Assembly: GCF_005502465.1 (NCBI RefSeq)
Contig: NZ_SCOT01000018.1
Location: forward strand, 1-59,074
Length of the DNA stretch: 59,074 bases
Source: Sphingopyxis sp. L1A2A
GTDB lineage: Bacteria > Pseudomonadota > Alphaproteobacteria > Sphingomonadales > Sphingomonadaceae
Reading direction: 5' to 3'
A model generated the notes under the pieces. That model saw nothing but the letters and a program-made list of their open reading frames with translations. It was not told the origin of the DNA and did no database searches. Each line of letters opens with the position of its first letter. The stretch's first letter is position 1. The position numbers and the translations under genes were made by a program. Shown piece by piece: positions 24,743 to 33,415 of the stretch.

Positions 24743-26251
24743 ATGGATAAGCCGCGGCAGGGCTTTGCCGGCCTTTGGAACATCAGCTTCGGCTTTTTCG
24801 GCATCCAGATCGGCTTTGCGCTGCAAAATGCCAATATGAGCCGCATCTTTCAGTCGCTGGGCGAGGATATCGAAAAACTGCCCGGGCTGTGGGTCGCGGC
24901 GCCGCTGACCGGATTGCTTGTCCAGCCGATCATCGGCCATCTGAGCGACAAGACCTGGCTTGGCCGGCTCGGGCGCCGCCGCCCTTATTTTCTCGCCGGC
25001 GCGATTCTCGCCGCGATTGCCTTGTTCGTGATGCCCGAAAGCCCGGCAATCTGGTTTGCGGCGATGATGCTGTGGATTCTCGACGCCTCGCTCAACATCT
25101 CGATGGAACCGTTCCGCGCCTTTGTCGGCGACATGCTGCGCCGCGACCAGCATAGCGCGGGCTATGCGGTGCAGACCGCGTTCATCGGTGCGGGGGCGGT
25201 CGTCGGGTCGCTGTTCCCGACGCTGATGGAGGCGATGGGGGTCGCCAATGTCGCGCCGCCGGGGCAGATTCCCGACACGGTCAAATATGCCTTTTGGTTC
25301 GGCGGCCTCGCGCTGTTCCTGTCGGTGCTGTGGACGATCGTCACGACGCGCGAATATGACCCCGCCGAAATGGCAGCCTTTGCCGAGCGCGATGCGGCGG
25401 CCGAAACCCCCGTGATCCGCGCCCTTGCCTCGCACAGCTATGCGGCCAGCCTGCTCTGGATCGCCGCGGGCGGGGCGGTCGTCGCGATCCAAATGCAGTT
25501 CGCGCTGCTGCGCGAGGTGCTGCTGCTTGGCGCGCTGCTGATCGGCTATGGCCTCGCCAGCATGCTCGCCATCGCCCTCGCCCGCGGCGGCAATGACAAG
25601 AATATGCTGTCGAGCATCGTCGGCGATTTCGCGGGTATGCCGCCGCTGATGAAGCGCCTCGCGCTGGTGCAATTCTTCAGCTGGTCGGCGCTGTTCATCA
25701 TGTGGATCAACACGACGCCGGTGGTCACCCAATATCATTATGGCACCACCGACCCGGCGTCGGCGGCGTATCAGACGGGCGCAAACTGGGTCGGCGAGCT
25801 GTTCGCGATCTATAACGGCGTCGCCGCGATCGCGGCACTCACCTTGCTGCCGTGGCTGTCGGCGCGGATCGGGCAGGCGCGCACCCACATCGCCGGGCTG
25901 GTCTGCGGCGCGATCGGCTTTGGCAGCTTTTTCCTGCTGCGCGATCCGACCCAGCTGATCGTCAGCGAGATTTTCATCGGCATCTTCTGGGCGTCGGTGC
26001 TGGCGATGCCCTATGCGATGCTCGCCTCCAGTCTGCCGCAGGCCAAGCTCGGCATTTACATGGGGCTGTTCAACGTCTTTGTCGTCGTGCCGCAATTGCT
26101 CGTCGCGACGATCATGGGATCGATCATGCAGGCCTTTTTCCCCGGCGAGCCGATCTTTACCATGGCGTTTGCGGCGGCGACGCTGTTGCTCGCGGCGCTC
26201 GCGATGCTGCGCGTCGTGCCGCTGATGCCCAAGGGCGGACTGGCCGCCTAG
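24743..26251 (+). CDS. MFS sugar permease (MalY / SLC45-like)
   Basis: A 502-residue transporter with about 12 membrane segments. The N-terminal W-N-I-S-F-G-F-F-G-I-Q-I-G-F-A-L-Q-N-A-N-M-S-R and the G-x-L-S-D-K-T-W-x-x-x-x-G-R-R-R-P-Y loop are characteristic of the sucrose/maltose SLC45-like MFS branch used by Caulobacter and Xanthomonas for alpha-glucosides. It would carry maltose or glucose produced in the periplasm across the inner membrane. The ATG at 24743 follows GGGGAGAG. Its stop overlaps that of the convergent outer-membrane factor gene by two bases. Confidence 0.88.
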   Translation: MDKPRQGFAGLWNISFGFFGIQIGFALQNANMSRIFQSLGEDIEKLPGLWVAAPLTGLLVQPIIGHLSDKTWLGRLGRRRPYFLAGAILAAIALFVMPESPAIWFAAMMLWILDASLNISMEPFRAFVGDMLRRDQHSAGYAVQTAFIGAGAVVGSLFPTLMEAMGVANVAPPGQIPDTVKYAFWFGGLALFLSVLWTIVTTREYDPAEMAAFAERDAAAETPVIRALASHSYAASLLWIAAGGAVVAIQMQFALLREVLLLGALLIGYGLASMLAIALARGGNDKNMLSSIVGDFAGMPPLMKRLALVQFFSWSALFIMWINTTPVVTQYHYGTTDPASAAYQTGANWVGELFAIYNGVAAIAALTLLPWLSARIGQARTHIAGLVCGAIGFGSFFLLRDPTQLIVSEIFIGIFWASVLAMPYAMLASSLPQAKLGIYMGLFNVFVVVPQLLVATIMGSIMQAFFPGEPIFTMAFAAATLLLAALAMLRVVPLMPKGGLAA

Positions 26252-27657
26252 CTCGACCAGCCGCCCGCGAGGGCGCGGAACAGCGCGATCTGGCGGCGCG
26301 AAATCTGGCCGTCCTGCGCCGCGAGCACCGCTTCGGCCTCGGCAAAGGTGCGTTCGGCGTCGAGCCATTCGAGCGAATCCGAGGCGCCCTCCTGCCGTTT
26401 GACGCGCACGATGCGCGCCGCACGCTCGGCCTGATCGCGCGCGGCGCGGAGCGCCTGCCGCTGTTCGAGGGCGCGCGCGTAGGACGACAGCGCGGTTTCG
26501 GTTTCCTCGAGCGCGCGCAGCACGGTGCCGTCGAATTCGGCGAGCGACGCCTGCGTATCCGCCTCCGCCGCTGCGATCCGTGCCCGCGCCGGTTCCTGAT
26601 TGGGGAAGGCCCAATTGAGCAACGGCCCGAGCAGCCAGCGGATCGGCCCGCCGCCGAACACATCGCCAAGGCCCGATCCGGTCGACCCGGCTGACCCGCC
26701 GAGCGCGATGCGCGGATATAGGTCGGCGGTCGCGACGCCGATGCGCGCGGTATCGGCGGCAAGGCGGCGCTCGGCGGCGCGAATGTCGGGGCGGCGCTTC
26801 AGCAGCGCCGCCCCATCACCGACCGGGATGGGGTCGGTGATTTCGAGGCTGATGTTGCGGTCCGCCGCGATGGCGGGGAGCGCCGCGGGGGCACGACCGG
26901 TCAGAGTCGCGAGGCGGAACAAAGCCGCCTGCCGCTCGGCCTCGATGGAGGGAATGTCCGCCGACCGCTGGTCGCGCAGCGTCGTGATGCGCGCGAGGTC
27001 GAGCCCCGTCGCCATCCCGACGTCCTTGCGCCGCTGGGTCAGCGTCACCTGCTGGTCGAGCAGGCCGACGATACGCCGCGCGACGTCGAGCCGGGCGGTG
27101 CCCGACGATGCGTCGGCATAGGCCTGGGTGGTGTCGGCGGCGACGATCACCCGCACCGCATCGGCGTTGGCTTCGGCGGCGGCGGTATCGCCGCGCGCCG
27201 CCTCGACCGAGCGGCTGACACGGCCGAACAGGTCGACTTCGTAGGAAATGTTCACTCCGACATCCACCACCCAACCCTCGCGATCGGCGCCGGGCAGGCG
27301 TTGGCCCTCGGGGCTGCGACCGTAATTGGCGCCGGCACCGATCTGGCCCTGCGGCAAGCGGTCGGCGCGCGCGCCGCGCAAGGACGCGCGGGCCCGCGCG
27401 ATATTCGCCACCGCGACGCGGACGTCGGTGTTGCTGGCAAGCGCGTCGGCGACGAGCCCGTCGAGGACGGGATCGTCATAGAGCCGCCACCAGTCGGCTG
27501 CGACCGGCGCGAGGGTCACCGCGGGGCTGTTTGCCGAGATGAACGGGCCGGTGGCGACGGGTGCCGATGCCGATTGCGGCGCCTTGTAATTGGGGCCGAC
27601 GGCGCAGGCGGCGAGCGCGAGGGCCGAGGCGGCGGTGAGGATATTGCGAAGGGTCAT
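26248..27657 (-). CDS. RND efflux outer-membrane lipoprotein (NodT/OprM family)
   Basis: A 469-residue TolC-like channel with a lipoprotein signal: L-A-A-C at 15-18, then A-V-G-P-N-Y as in OprM-type proteins. Two repeats of the outer-membrane-factor domain follow, with R-P-D-I-R-A-A-E-R-R-L-A-A and Y-P-R-I-A-L-G-G in the second. It would anchor in the outer membrane and complete the tripartite pump. The start at 27657 is the ATG directly before the signal; 11 bases separate it from the permease stop. Third gene of the TetR-linked efflux operon. Confidence 0.9.
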   Translation of the reverse strand: MTLRNILTAASALALAACAVGPNYKAPQSASAPVATGPFISANSPAVTLAPVAADWWRLYDDPVLDGLVADALASNTDVRVAVANIARARASLRGARADRLPQGQIGAGANYGRSPEGQRLPGADREGWVVDVGVNISYEVDLFGRVSRSVEAARGDTAAAEANADAVRVIVAADTTQAYADASSGTARLDVARRIVGLLDQQVTLTQRRKDVGMATGLDLARITTLRDQRSADIPSIEAERQAALFRLATLTGRAPAALPAIAADRNISLEITDPIPVGDGAALLKRRPDIRAAERRLAADTARIGVATADLYPRIALGGSAGSTGSGLGDVFGGGPIRWLLGPLLNWAFPNQEPARARIAAAEADTQASLAEFDGTVLRALEETETALSSYARALEQRQALRAARDQAERAARIVRVKRQEGASDSLEWLDAERTFAEAEAVLAAQDGQISRRQIALFRALAGGWSS

Positions 27658-27668
27658 GATCTTGTTCC

Positions 27669-30600
27669 TTATTCCGCCGGGACCGGCAGCGCCGTCCCAT
27701 GATCGTCCGACCCGCGCCGCGCGCGCCGCTCGGCCGACCAAAGGCTGAGCGAACGGGCGACGACGTAGAAGGTCGGGGTGAAGATGAGGCCGAACGCCGT
27801 CACGCCCAGCATGCCGAAGAAGACCGCGGTGCCGAGCGCCTGGCGCAGCTCCGCGCCTGCTCCGCTTGCGATCAACAGCGGCACGGCGCCGAGGATGAAG
27901 GCAAAGCTGGTCATCAGGATCGGGCGCAGACGGTCGCGCGCGGCACGCACCGCGGCCTCGATCGGCGACAACCCATCTTCCTCCTCGGCCTGCTTGGCGA
28001 ATTCGACGATCAGGATCGCGTTCTTCGCCGCGAGCGCGATGAGCACGACGAGCCCGATCTGCGTCAGCACATTATTGTCCATGCCGCGCAAATTCACCCC
28101 GATCATCGCCGCGAGCAGACACATCGGCACGATGAAGATGATCGCCAGCGGCAGCATCAGGCTTTCATATTGCGCCGCCAGCACGAGGAAGACGAAGACC
28201 ACCGCGAGCGCGAAGACGATCCCTGCGGTGTTCGCCGCCGCCTTTTGCTGGAAGGCGATGCCGGTCCATTCGGTGCCGTAGCCCGCGGGCAGCGTTTCGC
28301 TCGCCAGCTTTTCCATCGTCGTCAGCGCCGCGCCCGACGACGCGCCCGGCGCGGTGTCGCCGTCAATCTCGACCGCGGGGAACAGATTGTAGCGCGTCAC
28401 GCGGTACGGCCCCGTGCGATCCTCGAAATTGGCAACCGACCCGATCGGCACCATCGCGCCGCTGTTCGACCGCGTTTGCAGGTTCGCAATATCGGGCACG
28501 GTCTGGCGATAGGGGGCGTCGGCCTGTGCGGTGACGCGGTAGGTGCGGCCGAGCAGGTTGAAATCGTTGACGAACGCCGAGCCGAGATAGACCTGGAGCG
28601 TCTCGAACACGCGCTCGGGCGGGACGCCGAGCATATTCGCCTTGGCCCGGTCGATGTCCGCATAGACGCGCGGGTTGGTCGCGTCGAAAAAGGTGAAGAC
28701 ATTGGCGAGACCCGGGGTCTGGTTCGCCTTGCCGATCAGATTGTTCGTCTCGTTCGCGAGCGCGGCATAGCCGTTCCCGCCGCGGTCCTGGACGATCATC
28801 CGGTATCCGCCCGCCGAGCCGATGCCCTGGATCAGCGGCGGCGGGATGATGACGATCTGCGCCTCGGTGATGTCGGCGGTGTTGGCGCGCGCCTGGTTGA
28901 TGATGTCGTCGAGCTTGACGCCGAGCCTCGCACGCTCCTCGAACGATTTGAGCGGGAAATACGCGGCGGCCGAGTTCGGCGCGAGCGTCTGTGACGGGCC
29001 GTCGAAGCCCGCGAGCATCACCGAGCCGAGGACACCCTCGACCGGCAGCACCCGACCGGCGACCTTTTTGAGCACTGCGTCGGTGCGCTCGACCGACGCG
29101 CCGGCGGGCAGCTTGGCGACGACGAGGAAATAGCCCTGATCCTGGGCCGGGATGAAGCCGGTCGGCGTCGCCCAGAACAGCCCCGCGGTCGCAGCGATCA
29201 GCGCGGCATAGGTGACCATCATCTTTTTCGGCGCCCGCACCAGCCGGTCGGTCAGCCGCGCATAGCCATCGCTCATCCGTTCAAAATTGCGGTTGAAGCT
29301 GTCGCCGGCGCGGCGGACGAACCGCATCCCGCGGCCCTCGTTCTGCGGCGCCGCATGCGGCTTGAGCAGGATCGCCGCCAGCGCGGGCGACAGGGTGAGC
29401 GACAGGATCAGCGAGATGATCGTTGCGGTCGAAATCGTCACCGCAAACTGTTGATAGAAGGCGCCCGAGAGGCCGGTCAGGAACAGGGTCGGCACGAACA
29501 CCGCGCAGAGCACGAGCACGATCGCGACCAGCGCCCCCGACACTTCGTCCATCGAGGTGCGCGCCGCTTCGAGCGCCGACATCCCGCGTTCGAGGTTGCG
29601 CTCGACATTCTCGACGACGACGATCGCGTCATCGACGACGATGCCGATCGCCAGTACCAGCCCGAACAGCGAGAGGTTGTTGAGGCTGTAGCCGAACGCC
29701 GCGAGCACCACGAAGGTGCCGATCAGCGACACCGGGATCGCCAGCACCGGAATGATCGCCGCGCGCCATTTCTGCAGGAACACCAGGATGACGATGACCA
29801 CCAGAATCACCGCCTCGATCAGCGTTTCCATCACCGCGTCGATCGACTGCGCGATGAATTCGGTGGGGTTATAGATGACGCGATACTCGAGGCCCTTGGG
29901 GAAGGTTTTCGACGACGACGCCATTTCGGCCTCGACCGCTTCGGCGGCGGCGAGCGCGTTCGATCCGGGACGCTGGAACACCGCCATGATGACGGTCGGG
30001 TCACCCGAGAGATAGGTGTTGCTGTTGTAATCCGACGCGCCGAGCTCGACCCGCGCGACGTCGGCCACGCGGACCTGGCGCCCATCGGCATCGCTGCGGA
30101 TGACGATATTGGCAAAATCCTTGGGATCGGTCAGGCGGCCCTGCGTTTCGACGTTGAGCTGGAAATCGCTGCCTCCCGCATAGGGCGGCTGGCCGAGCGT
30201 GCCCGCCGCGACCTGGACATTCTCCCGCCGCAGCGCGGCGACGATCTCGCCCGCGGTCAGGTCGAGCGCCGCGGCGCGGCCGGGGTCGATCCACACCCGC
30301 ATCGCATAGTCGCGCGCCCCGAACAGGCGGACGTCGCCGACGCCGTCGATACGGCTGAGCCGGTCACGCAGCTGGGTCAGCGCATAGTTGGAGATATAGG
30401 CGCGATCGAGCGACTTGTCGGGCGACACCAGGTTGACGACCATCAGGAAGTCGGGCGACGTCTTGCGCGTCACCACGCCCAGCCGCTGCACCGTTTCGGG
30501 CAGCCGAGGGGTCGCGATGGCGACGCGGTTCTGCACCAGCACCTGCGCGGCGTCGAGGTCGGTGCCGATCTTGAAGGTCACGGTGATCGTGACATTGCCG

Positions 30601-30860
30601 TCGCCGGTCGACTGGCTGCTCATATAGAGCATGTTGTCGACGCCGTTGATTTCCTGCTCGATCGGCGCCGCCACCGTGTCGGCGACGGTTTCCGCCGACG
30701 CGCCGGGGTAATTGGCCGAGACGGTCACCGTCGGCGGGACGATGTCGGGATATTGCGAGACGGGCAGGCCGATATAGGCGACCGCGCCGACGATGGTGAT
30801 GATGACGGCGAGCACCGCGGCAAAGATCGGCCGGTCGATGAAAAAGCGGGATAGGCGCAT
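27669..30860 (-). CDS. RND (HAE1/AcrB-type) efflux permease
   Basis: A 1,063-residue proton-driven multidrug exporter with the usual 12 membrane helices and two large periplasmic loops. Recognisable: F-F-I-D-R-P-I-F-A at the start, S-Q-Y-P-D-I near residue 38, P-G-A-S-A-E-T-V, the A-I-G-I-V-V-D-D-A-I-V-V-V-E-N segment holding the Asp pair of TM4 for proton relay, and A-K-N-A-I-L-I-V-E-F in TM10 with the Lys. Length fits AcrB/MexB. The ATG at 30860 is picked because the conserved N-terminus starts there. Substrate range cannot be read from sequence. Confidence 0.93.
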   Translation of the reverse strand: MRLSRFFIDRPIFAAVLAVIITIVGAVAYIGLPVSQYPDIVPPTVTVSANYPGASAETVADTVAAPIEQEINGVDNMLYMSSQSTGDGNVTITVTFKIGTDLDAAQVLVQNRVAIATPRLPETVQRLGVVTRKTSPDFLMVVNLVSPDKSLDRAYISNYALTQLRDRLSRIDGVGDVRLFGARDYAMRVWIDPGRAAALDLTAGEIVAALRRENVQVAAGTLGQPPYAGGSDFQLNVETQGRLTDPKDFANIVIRSDADGRQVRVADVARVELGASDYNSNTYLSGDPTVIMAVFQRPGSNALAAAEAVEAEMASSSKTFPKGLEYRVIYNPTEFIAQSIDAVMETLIEAVILVVIVILVFLQKWRAAIIPVLAIPVSLIGTFVVLAAFGYSLNNLSLFGLVLAIGIVVDDAIVVVENVERNLERGMSALEAARTSMDEVSGALVAIVLVLCAVFVPTLFLTGLSGAFYQQFAVTISTATIISLILSLTLSPALAAILLKPHAAPQNEGRGMRFVRRAGDSFNRNFERMSDGYARLTDRLVRAPKKMMVTYAALIAATAGLFWATPTGFIPAQDQGYFLVVAKLPAGASVERTDAVLKKVAGRVLPVEGVLGSVMLAGFDGPSQTLAPNSAAAYFPLKSFEERARLGVKLDDIINQARANTADITEAQIVIIPPPLIQGIGSAGGYRMIVQDRGGNGYAALANETNNLIGKANQTPGLANVFTFFDATNPRVYADIDRAKANMLGVPPERVFETLQVYLGSAFVNDFNLLGRTYRVTAQADAPYRQTVPDIANLQTRSNSGAMVPIGSVANFEDRTGPYRVTRYNLFPAVEIDGDTAPGASSGAALTTMEKLASETLPAGYGTEWTGIAFQQKAAANTAGIVFALAVVFVFLVLAAQYESLMLPLAIIFIVPMCLLAAMIGVNLRGMDNNVLTQIGLVVLIALAAKNAILIVEFAKQAEEEDGLSPIEAAVRAARDRLRPILMTSFAFILGAVPLLIASGAGAELRQALGTAVFFGMLGVTAFGLIFTPTFYVVARSLSLWSAERRARRGSDDHGTALPVPAE

Positions 30861-30911
30861 GGGAAAGCCCCTGTCTGGAAATCGAAACGGAGTCGGAACC
30901 TCAATCCCCCG

Positions 30912-30989
30912 CGTCATCCCGGCGAAGGCCGGGATCTCGACGTTGAGGACGGACGCGCCGTTGAGATCCCGGCCTCCGCCGGGATGACG
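30912..30989. repeat. REP-like palindrome, family C, inside the RND operon
   Basis: Arms 30912-30938 and 30963-30989 are reverse complements over 27 bases with a few mismatches around the centre of the arm; outer part CGTCATCCCGGCGAA. It lies in the 136-base gap between the adaptor stop and permease start. The same style recurs at 57266-57337, also between an adaptor and a transporter gene. Confidence 0.75.
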
Positions 30990-30996
30990 AATTTAC

Positions 30997-32268
30997 TTAT
31001 TTGGCAAAGGTCGCCTGCGCCGACACCGGCTCGGCCGCAGCCGCCGCGCCCTGCTTCGGCGTCGTCGCAGCGATCTTGCCCGCCCGGGTCACCGCCTTGG
31101 TGCCCGGCCGCGCGAACTGGTGTCCGGTGATGACGACCTGATCGGTCGGGGTCAGCCCCGACCGGATGACGCGCAGGCCATCGACTTCGGGACCGATCTC
31201 GACCGGCTTGGCCGCAACCATGCCGTCCTTGCCGACGACATAGACGATCTTGCGCGCCTGATCGGTCTGCACCGCGGCGGCGGGGATCAGCAGCGCGCGC
31301 GCCGTCTGTCCGGTCGACAGGCGCATGTTGCCGAACATGCCGGGGGTCAGGAACATTTCGGGGTTGGCGAAGCGGGCGCGGGCGCGGATCGTGCCCGAAC
31401 GCGGGTCGAGGCCGTTGTCGGTAAAGTCGAGCTGCCCTTTCCAGCGATAATCGCCTTCGTCCTGCAGGCGGACCTCGACGGTCGCGCCCTGTTCGGCGGC
31501 GGCGCGCTTGGCCTTCAGGAACAGCGCTTCGGAGCCCTGGAAGCTGAAGTAGATCGGGTCCATCGCGTTGATCGTCGTCAGCAGCGTGCCGCCGGCGTCG
31601 CCCGCCGACACCAGGTTGCCCGCATCGATCTGACGGTCCGAAATGCGGCCGCCCATCGGGGCGCGGACGACGGTGAATTCGACATCGAGCGAACGCGCCG
31701 CGATGCGCGCGTCGGCACCGGCGAGCGCCGCCGAGGCGGCGTTGACGCGGGCGCGGAGGCGGTCGATCTCGCTCTGCGATACCGCTTCGACCTCGACAAG
31801 GCGGCCGGCGCGGTCGAGTTCGAGCCGCGCGAGCGCCAGATCGCTGCGTGCACTGGCGGCCGCGGCGCGCGCTTCGGCGAGCGCGGCGCGATAGGGGCGC
31901 GGATCGATGGTGAAGAGCGGCTGGCCCTGGCGGACGATCTGGCCGTCGGTGAAGTGGATGGCGGTGATCGCGCCCGATACGCGCGGGCGCACTTCGACCG
32001 CCTTCGACGCCTCGAAACGGCCGATATAATCGTCCCACAACGTCACATCGCGCGCGATCGGCGCGGCGACGGTCAGCACCGGCGCGGGCGCCGCGGCGGC
32101 CGGCGGGGCGCCGTCGCGCAGCAACCACCAGGCGCCGATCACCAATATGATGATCGCCGCGATCCATCCGGCGCGGCGGCCGCGGGCGGGCCGCAGCAAG
32201 CTCTTGAGTTCACGGCGGACCGTCGCATCGGCGGGGTCGAGCTTTTCGATTGGGGTGTGGACGGTCAT
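30997..32268 (-). CDS. RND efflux periplasmic adaptor (AcrA family)
   Basis: A 423-residue membrane-fusion protein. One N-terminal membrane segment (about 34-50), then a barrel-sandwich hybrid start (V-R-P-R-V-S-G-A-I-T-A-I-H-F-T-D-G-Q-I-V), an alpha-hairpin rich in Ala/Arg, a second lipoyl half (T-V-V-R-A-P-M-G-G-R-I-S-D), a beta-barrel and a membrane-proximal domain. It bridges permease and outer-membrane factor. The ATG at 32268 follows AGAGGG. First gene of the operon, which reads adaptor - permease - outer-membrane factor. Confidence 0.92.
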   Translation of the reverse strand: MTVHTPIEKLDPADATVRRELKSLLRPARGRRAGWIAAIIILVIGAWWLLRDGAPPAAAAPAPVLTVAAPIARDVTLWDDYIGRFEASKAVEVRPRVSGAITAIHFTDGQIVRQGQPLFTIDPRPYRAALAEARAAAASARSDLALARLELDRAGRLVEVEAVSQSEIDRLRARVNAASAALAGADARIAARSLDVEFTVVRAPMGGRISDRQIDAGNLVSAGDAGGTLLTTINAMDPIYFSFQGSEALFLKAKRAAAEQGATVEVRLQDEGDYRWKGQLDFTDNGLDPRSGTIRARARFANPEMFLTPGMFGNMRLSTGQTARALLIPAAAVQTDQARKIVYVVGKDGMVAAKPVEIGPEVDGLRVIRSGLTPTDQVVITGHQFARPGTKAVTRAGKIAATTPKQGAAAAAEPVSAQATFAK

Positions 32269-32666
32269 CGGGGGTGCCCTCTTCTCTTCATGCAATTCGG
32301 TCGGCTGCGCACGGGACACAGCGGTTCACAGCACCGGAAGCAGGCTTCCGGTGGGGGGTATTCAAACAATCCTCATGGCGGGACGGCCCTCTGCGAAGAG
32401 GACGGCCGCCCGTCCGGCCGCCCGCACCAAAAAATGCGCGAGCGCCGGTCCCTGTTCTATCTTGCCGGCAAACGCCGTCAGGCGCCCGACCGGAGCAAGG
32501 CCCGCTCCCGGGATAATATTCGATGCTGGGGGTTCCGGCCGCCGCATGATCATTGTCACGCGGTGGCCGGCCCGGGGGGAGAACCTATCTTTGTATACTG
32601 AGTGGTATATAAGTCATGTTGCGCTGCGTCAAGCGCATTGTGTACCGGGCAGTAAAAATAATTCTA
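32269..32666. other. Long leader/promoter region of the RND operon (398 bp)
   Basis: No convincing gene. The AT-rich candidate operator lies at the far end (32593-32614), so a transcript starting there would carry a leader of about 300 bases. The leader contains hairpin-capable repeats, for example GGAAGC/GCTTCC near 32337-32350 and CGGCC..GGCCG near 32380-32405. No known riboswitch motif is recognised. Confidence 0.5.
32593..32614. promoter_or_regulatory. Candidate TetR operator before the RND operon
   Basis: Inverted repeat TATAC-N6-GTATA (32594-32609), the form of many TetR/AcrR operators, and the overlapping 12-mer TGGTATATAAGT (32603-32614), which recurs exactly at the start of the tetR gene (33285-33296). 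Confidence 0.65.
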
Positions 32667-33278
32667 TCAGCGCCCCGGCCACAGCTTCAGGCTGGTTTCG
32701 ACCAGTCGCTCCAACTCGGCGCGCGAGGCGCCCGAACCTGCCTGCACCGCCATGCCCTGGTTCACCGCGATCAGGAACTGGGCCAGCCCATCAGGGTCAG
32801 TGTCGGCCGGAAAATCGCCCTCGGCCTTGGCGCGCGCGAATCGGTCGAGCATCGCACGCTTGGCCGCCGCGCCGCGTTCGACCACGGCTTCGCGAATACA
32901 TTCGGCTTCGGCACCGCAGGCCACCGAACTGATCACGCCCAGGCACCCATTCGGATTGTCGGGGCAAGTGTACATGTCGAGCGCGCCATACATCAAACGT
33001 TCGGCGACCCCGCGCGCGGTCGGCGCCTCGAGCGCGGCGCGCATATAATCGGCCTTTTCGCGCTCATACAGGTCGAGCGCCTTGTTAAAGAGCGCTTCCT
33101 TGTTGCCAAACGCGGCATAGAGGCTGGGCTTGGTAATCCCCATCGCATCGGTCAGGTCGGCCATCGATGCGCCTTCATAGCCTTTCGACCAGAACACGCG
33201 CAGCGCCGCAGCCAACGCAGCATCGACGCAAAATTCGCGCGGCCGGCCTTTGGTGGCAGTGGGAGCTTCGATTTCCAT
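32667..33278 (-). CDS. TetR/AcrR-family repressor
   Basis: A 203-residue regulator. The HTH covers about 35-57 (G-A-S-M-A-D-L-T-D-A-M-G-I-T-K-P-S-L-Y-A-A-F-G), the standard TetR pattern, followed by a ligand domain with C-P-D-N-P-N-G-C-L-G typical of the YxaF/AcrR branch. It lies directly upstream of the efflux operon on the same strand and shares an operator-like 12-mer with it, so it is the probable local repressor. The ATG at 33278 lies next to the second copy of the 12-mer, implying autoregulation. Confidence 0.88.
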   Translation of the reverse strand: MEIEAPTATKGRPREFCVDAALAAALRVFWSKGYEGASMADLTDAMGITKPSLYAAFGNKEALFNKALDLYEREKADYMRAALEAPTARGVAERLMYGALDMYTCPDNPNGCLGVISSVACGAEAECIREAVVERGAAAKRAMLDRFARAKAEGDFPADTDPDGLAQFLIAVNQGMAVQAGSGASRAELERLVETSLKLWPGR

Positions 33279-33296
33279 AACGGCTGGTATATAAGT
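33276..33296. promoter_or_regulatory. Candidate TetR operator at the tetR start
   Basis: Contains TGGTATATAAGT (33285-33296), identical to the 12-mer before the RND operon; the left half-site is degenerate and reaches into the start codon. Binding here would block expression of the repressor itself. Confidence 0.55.
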
Positions 33297-33365
33297 TAAG
33301 CGGTGACGAATGTCCAGTGGCGCCGGGCGTGACCCCGAGCGGGGTGGCCTGATCTTGGCGCGAAC

Positions 33366-33399
33366 GAAAAAGGGGAGAGCGTCGCGGCCCTCCCCTTTT
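33366..33399 (-). terminator. Rho-independent terminator of the second TonB receptor gene
   Basis: Stem AAAAGGGGAG/CTCCCCTTTT (33368-33377 with 33390-33399, 12-base loop) just past the receptor stop; on the minus strand the stem runs into TTTTTCGTT. It separates the receptor from tetR. The A/T ends of the stem allow it to work in either direction. Confidence 0.8.
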
Positions 33400-33415
33400 G
33401 CTCATTCGCGCTGCA

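Noticed and set aside
24656..26614. 652-codon minus-strand frame opposite the MFS permease
   Set aside because: Charged, repetitive composition and complete overlap with a clear membrane transporter.
32362..32559. Possible 65-residue leader peptide in the RND operon leader
   Set aside because: GTG start without a Shine-Dalgarno, no conserved or hydrophobic pattern, no stalling motif; more likely chance coding in GC-rich DNA.
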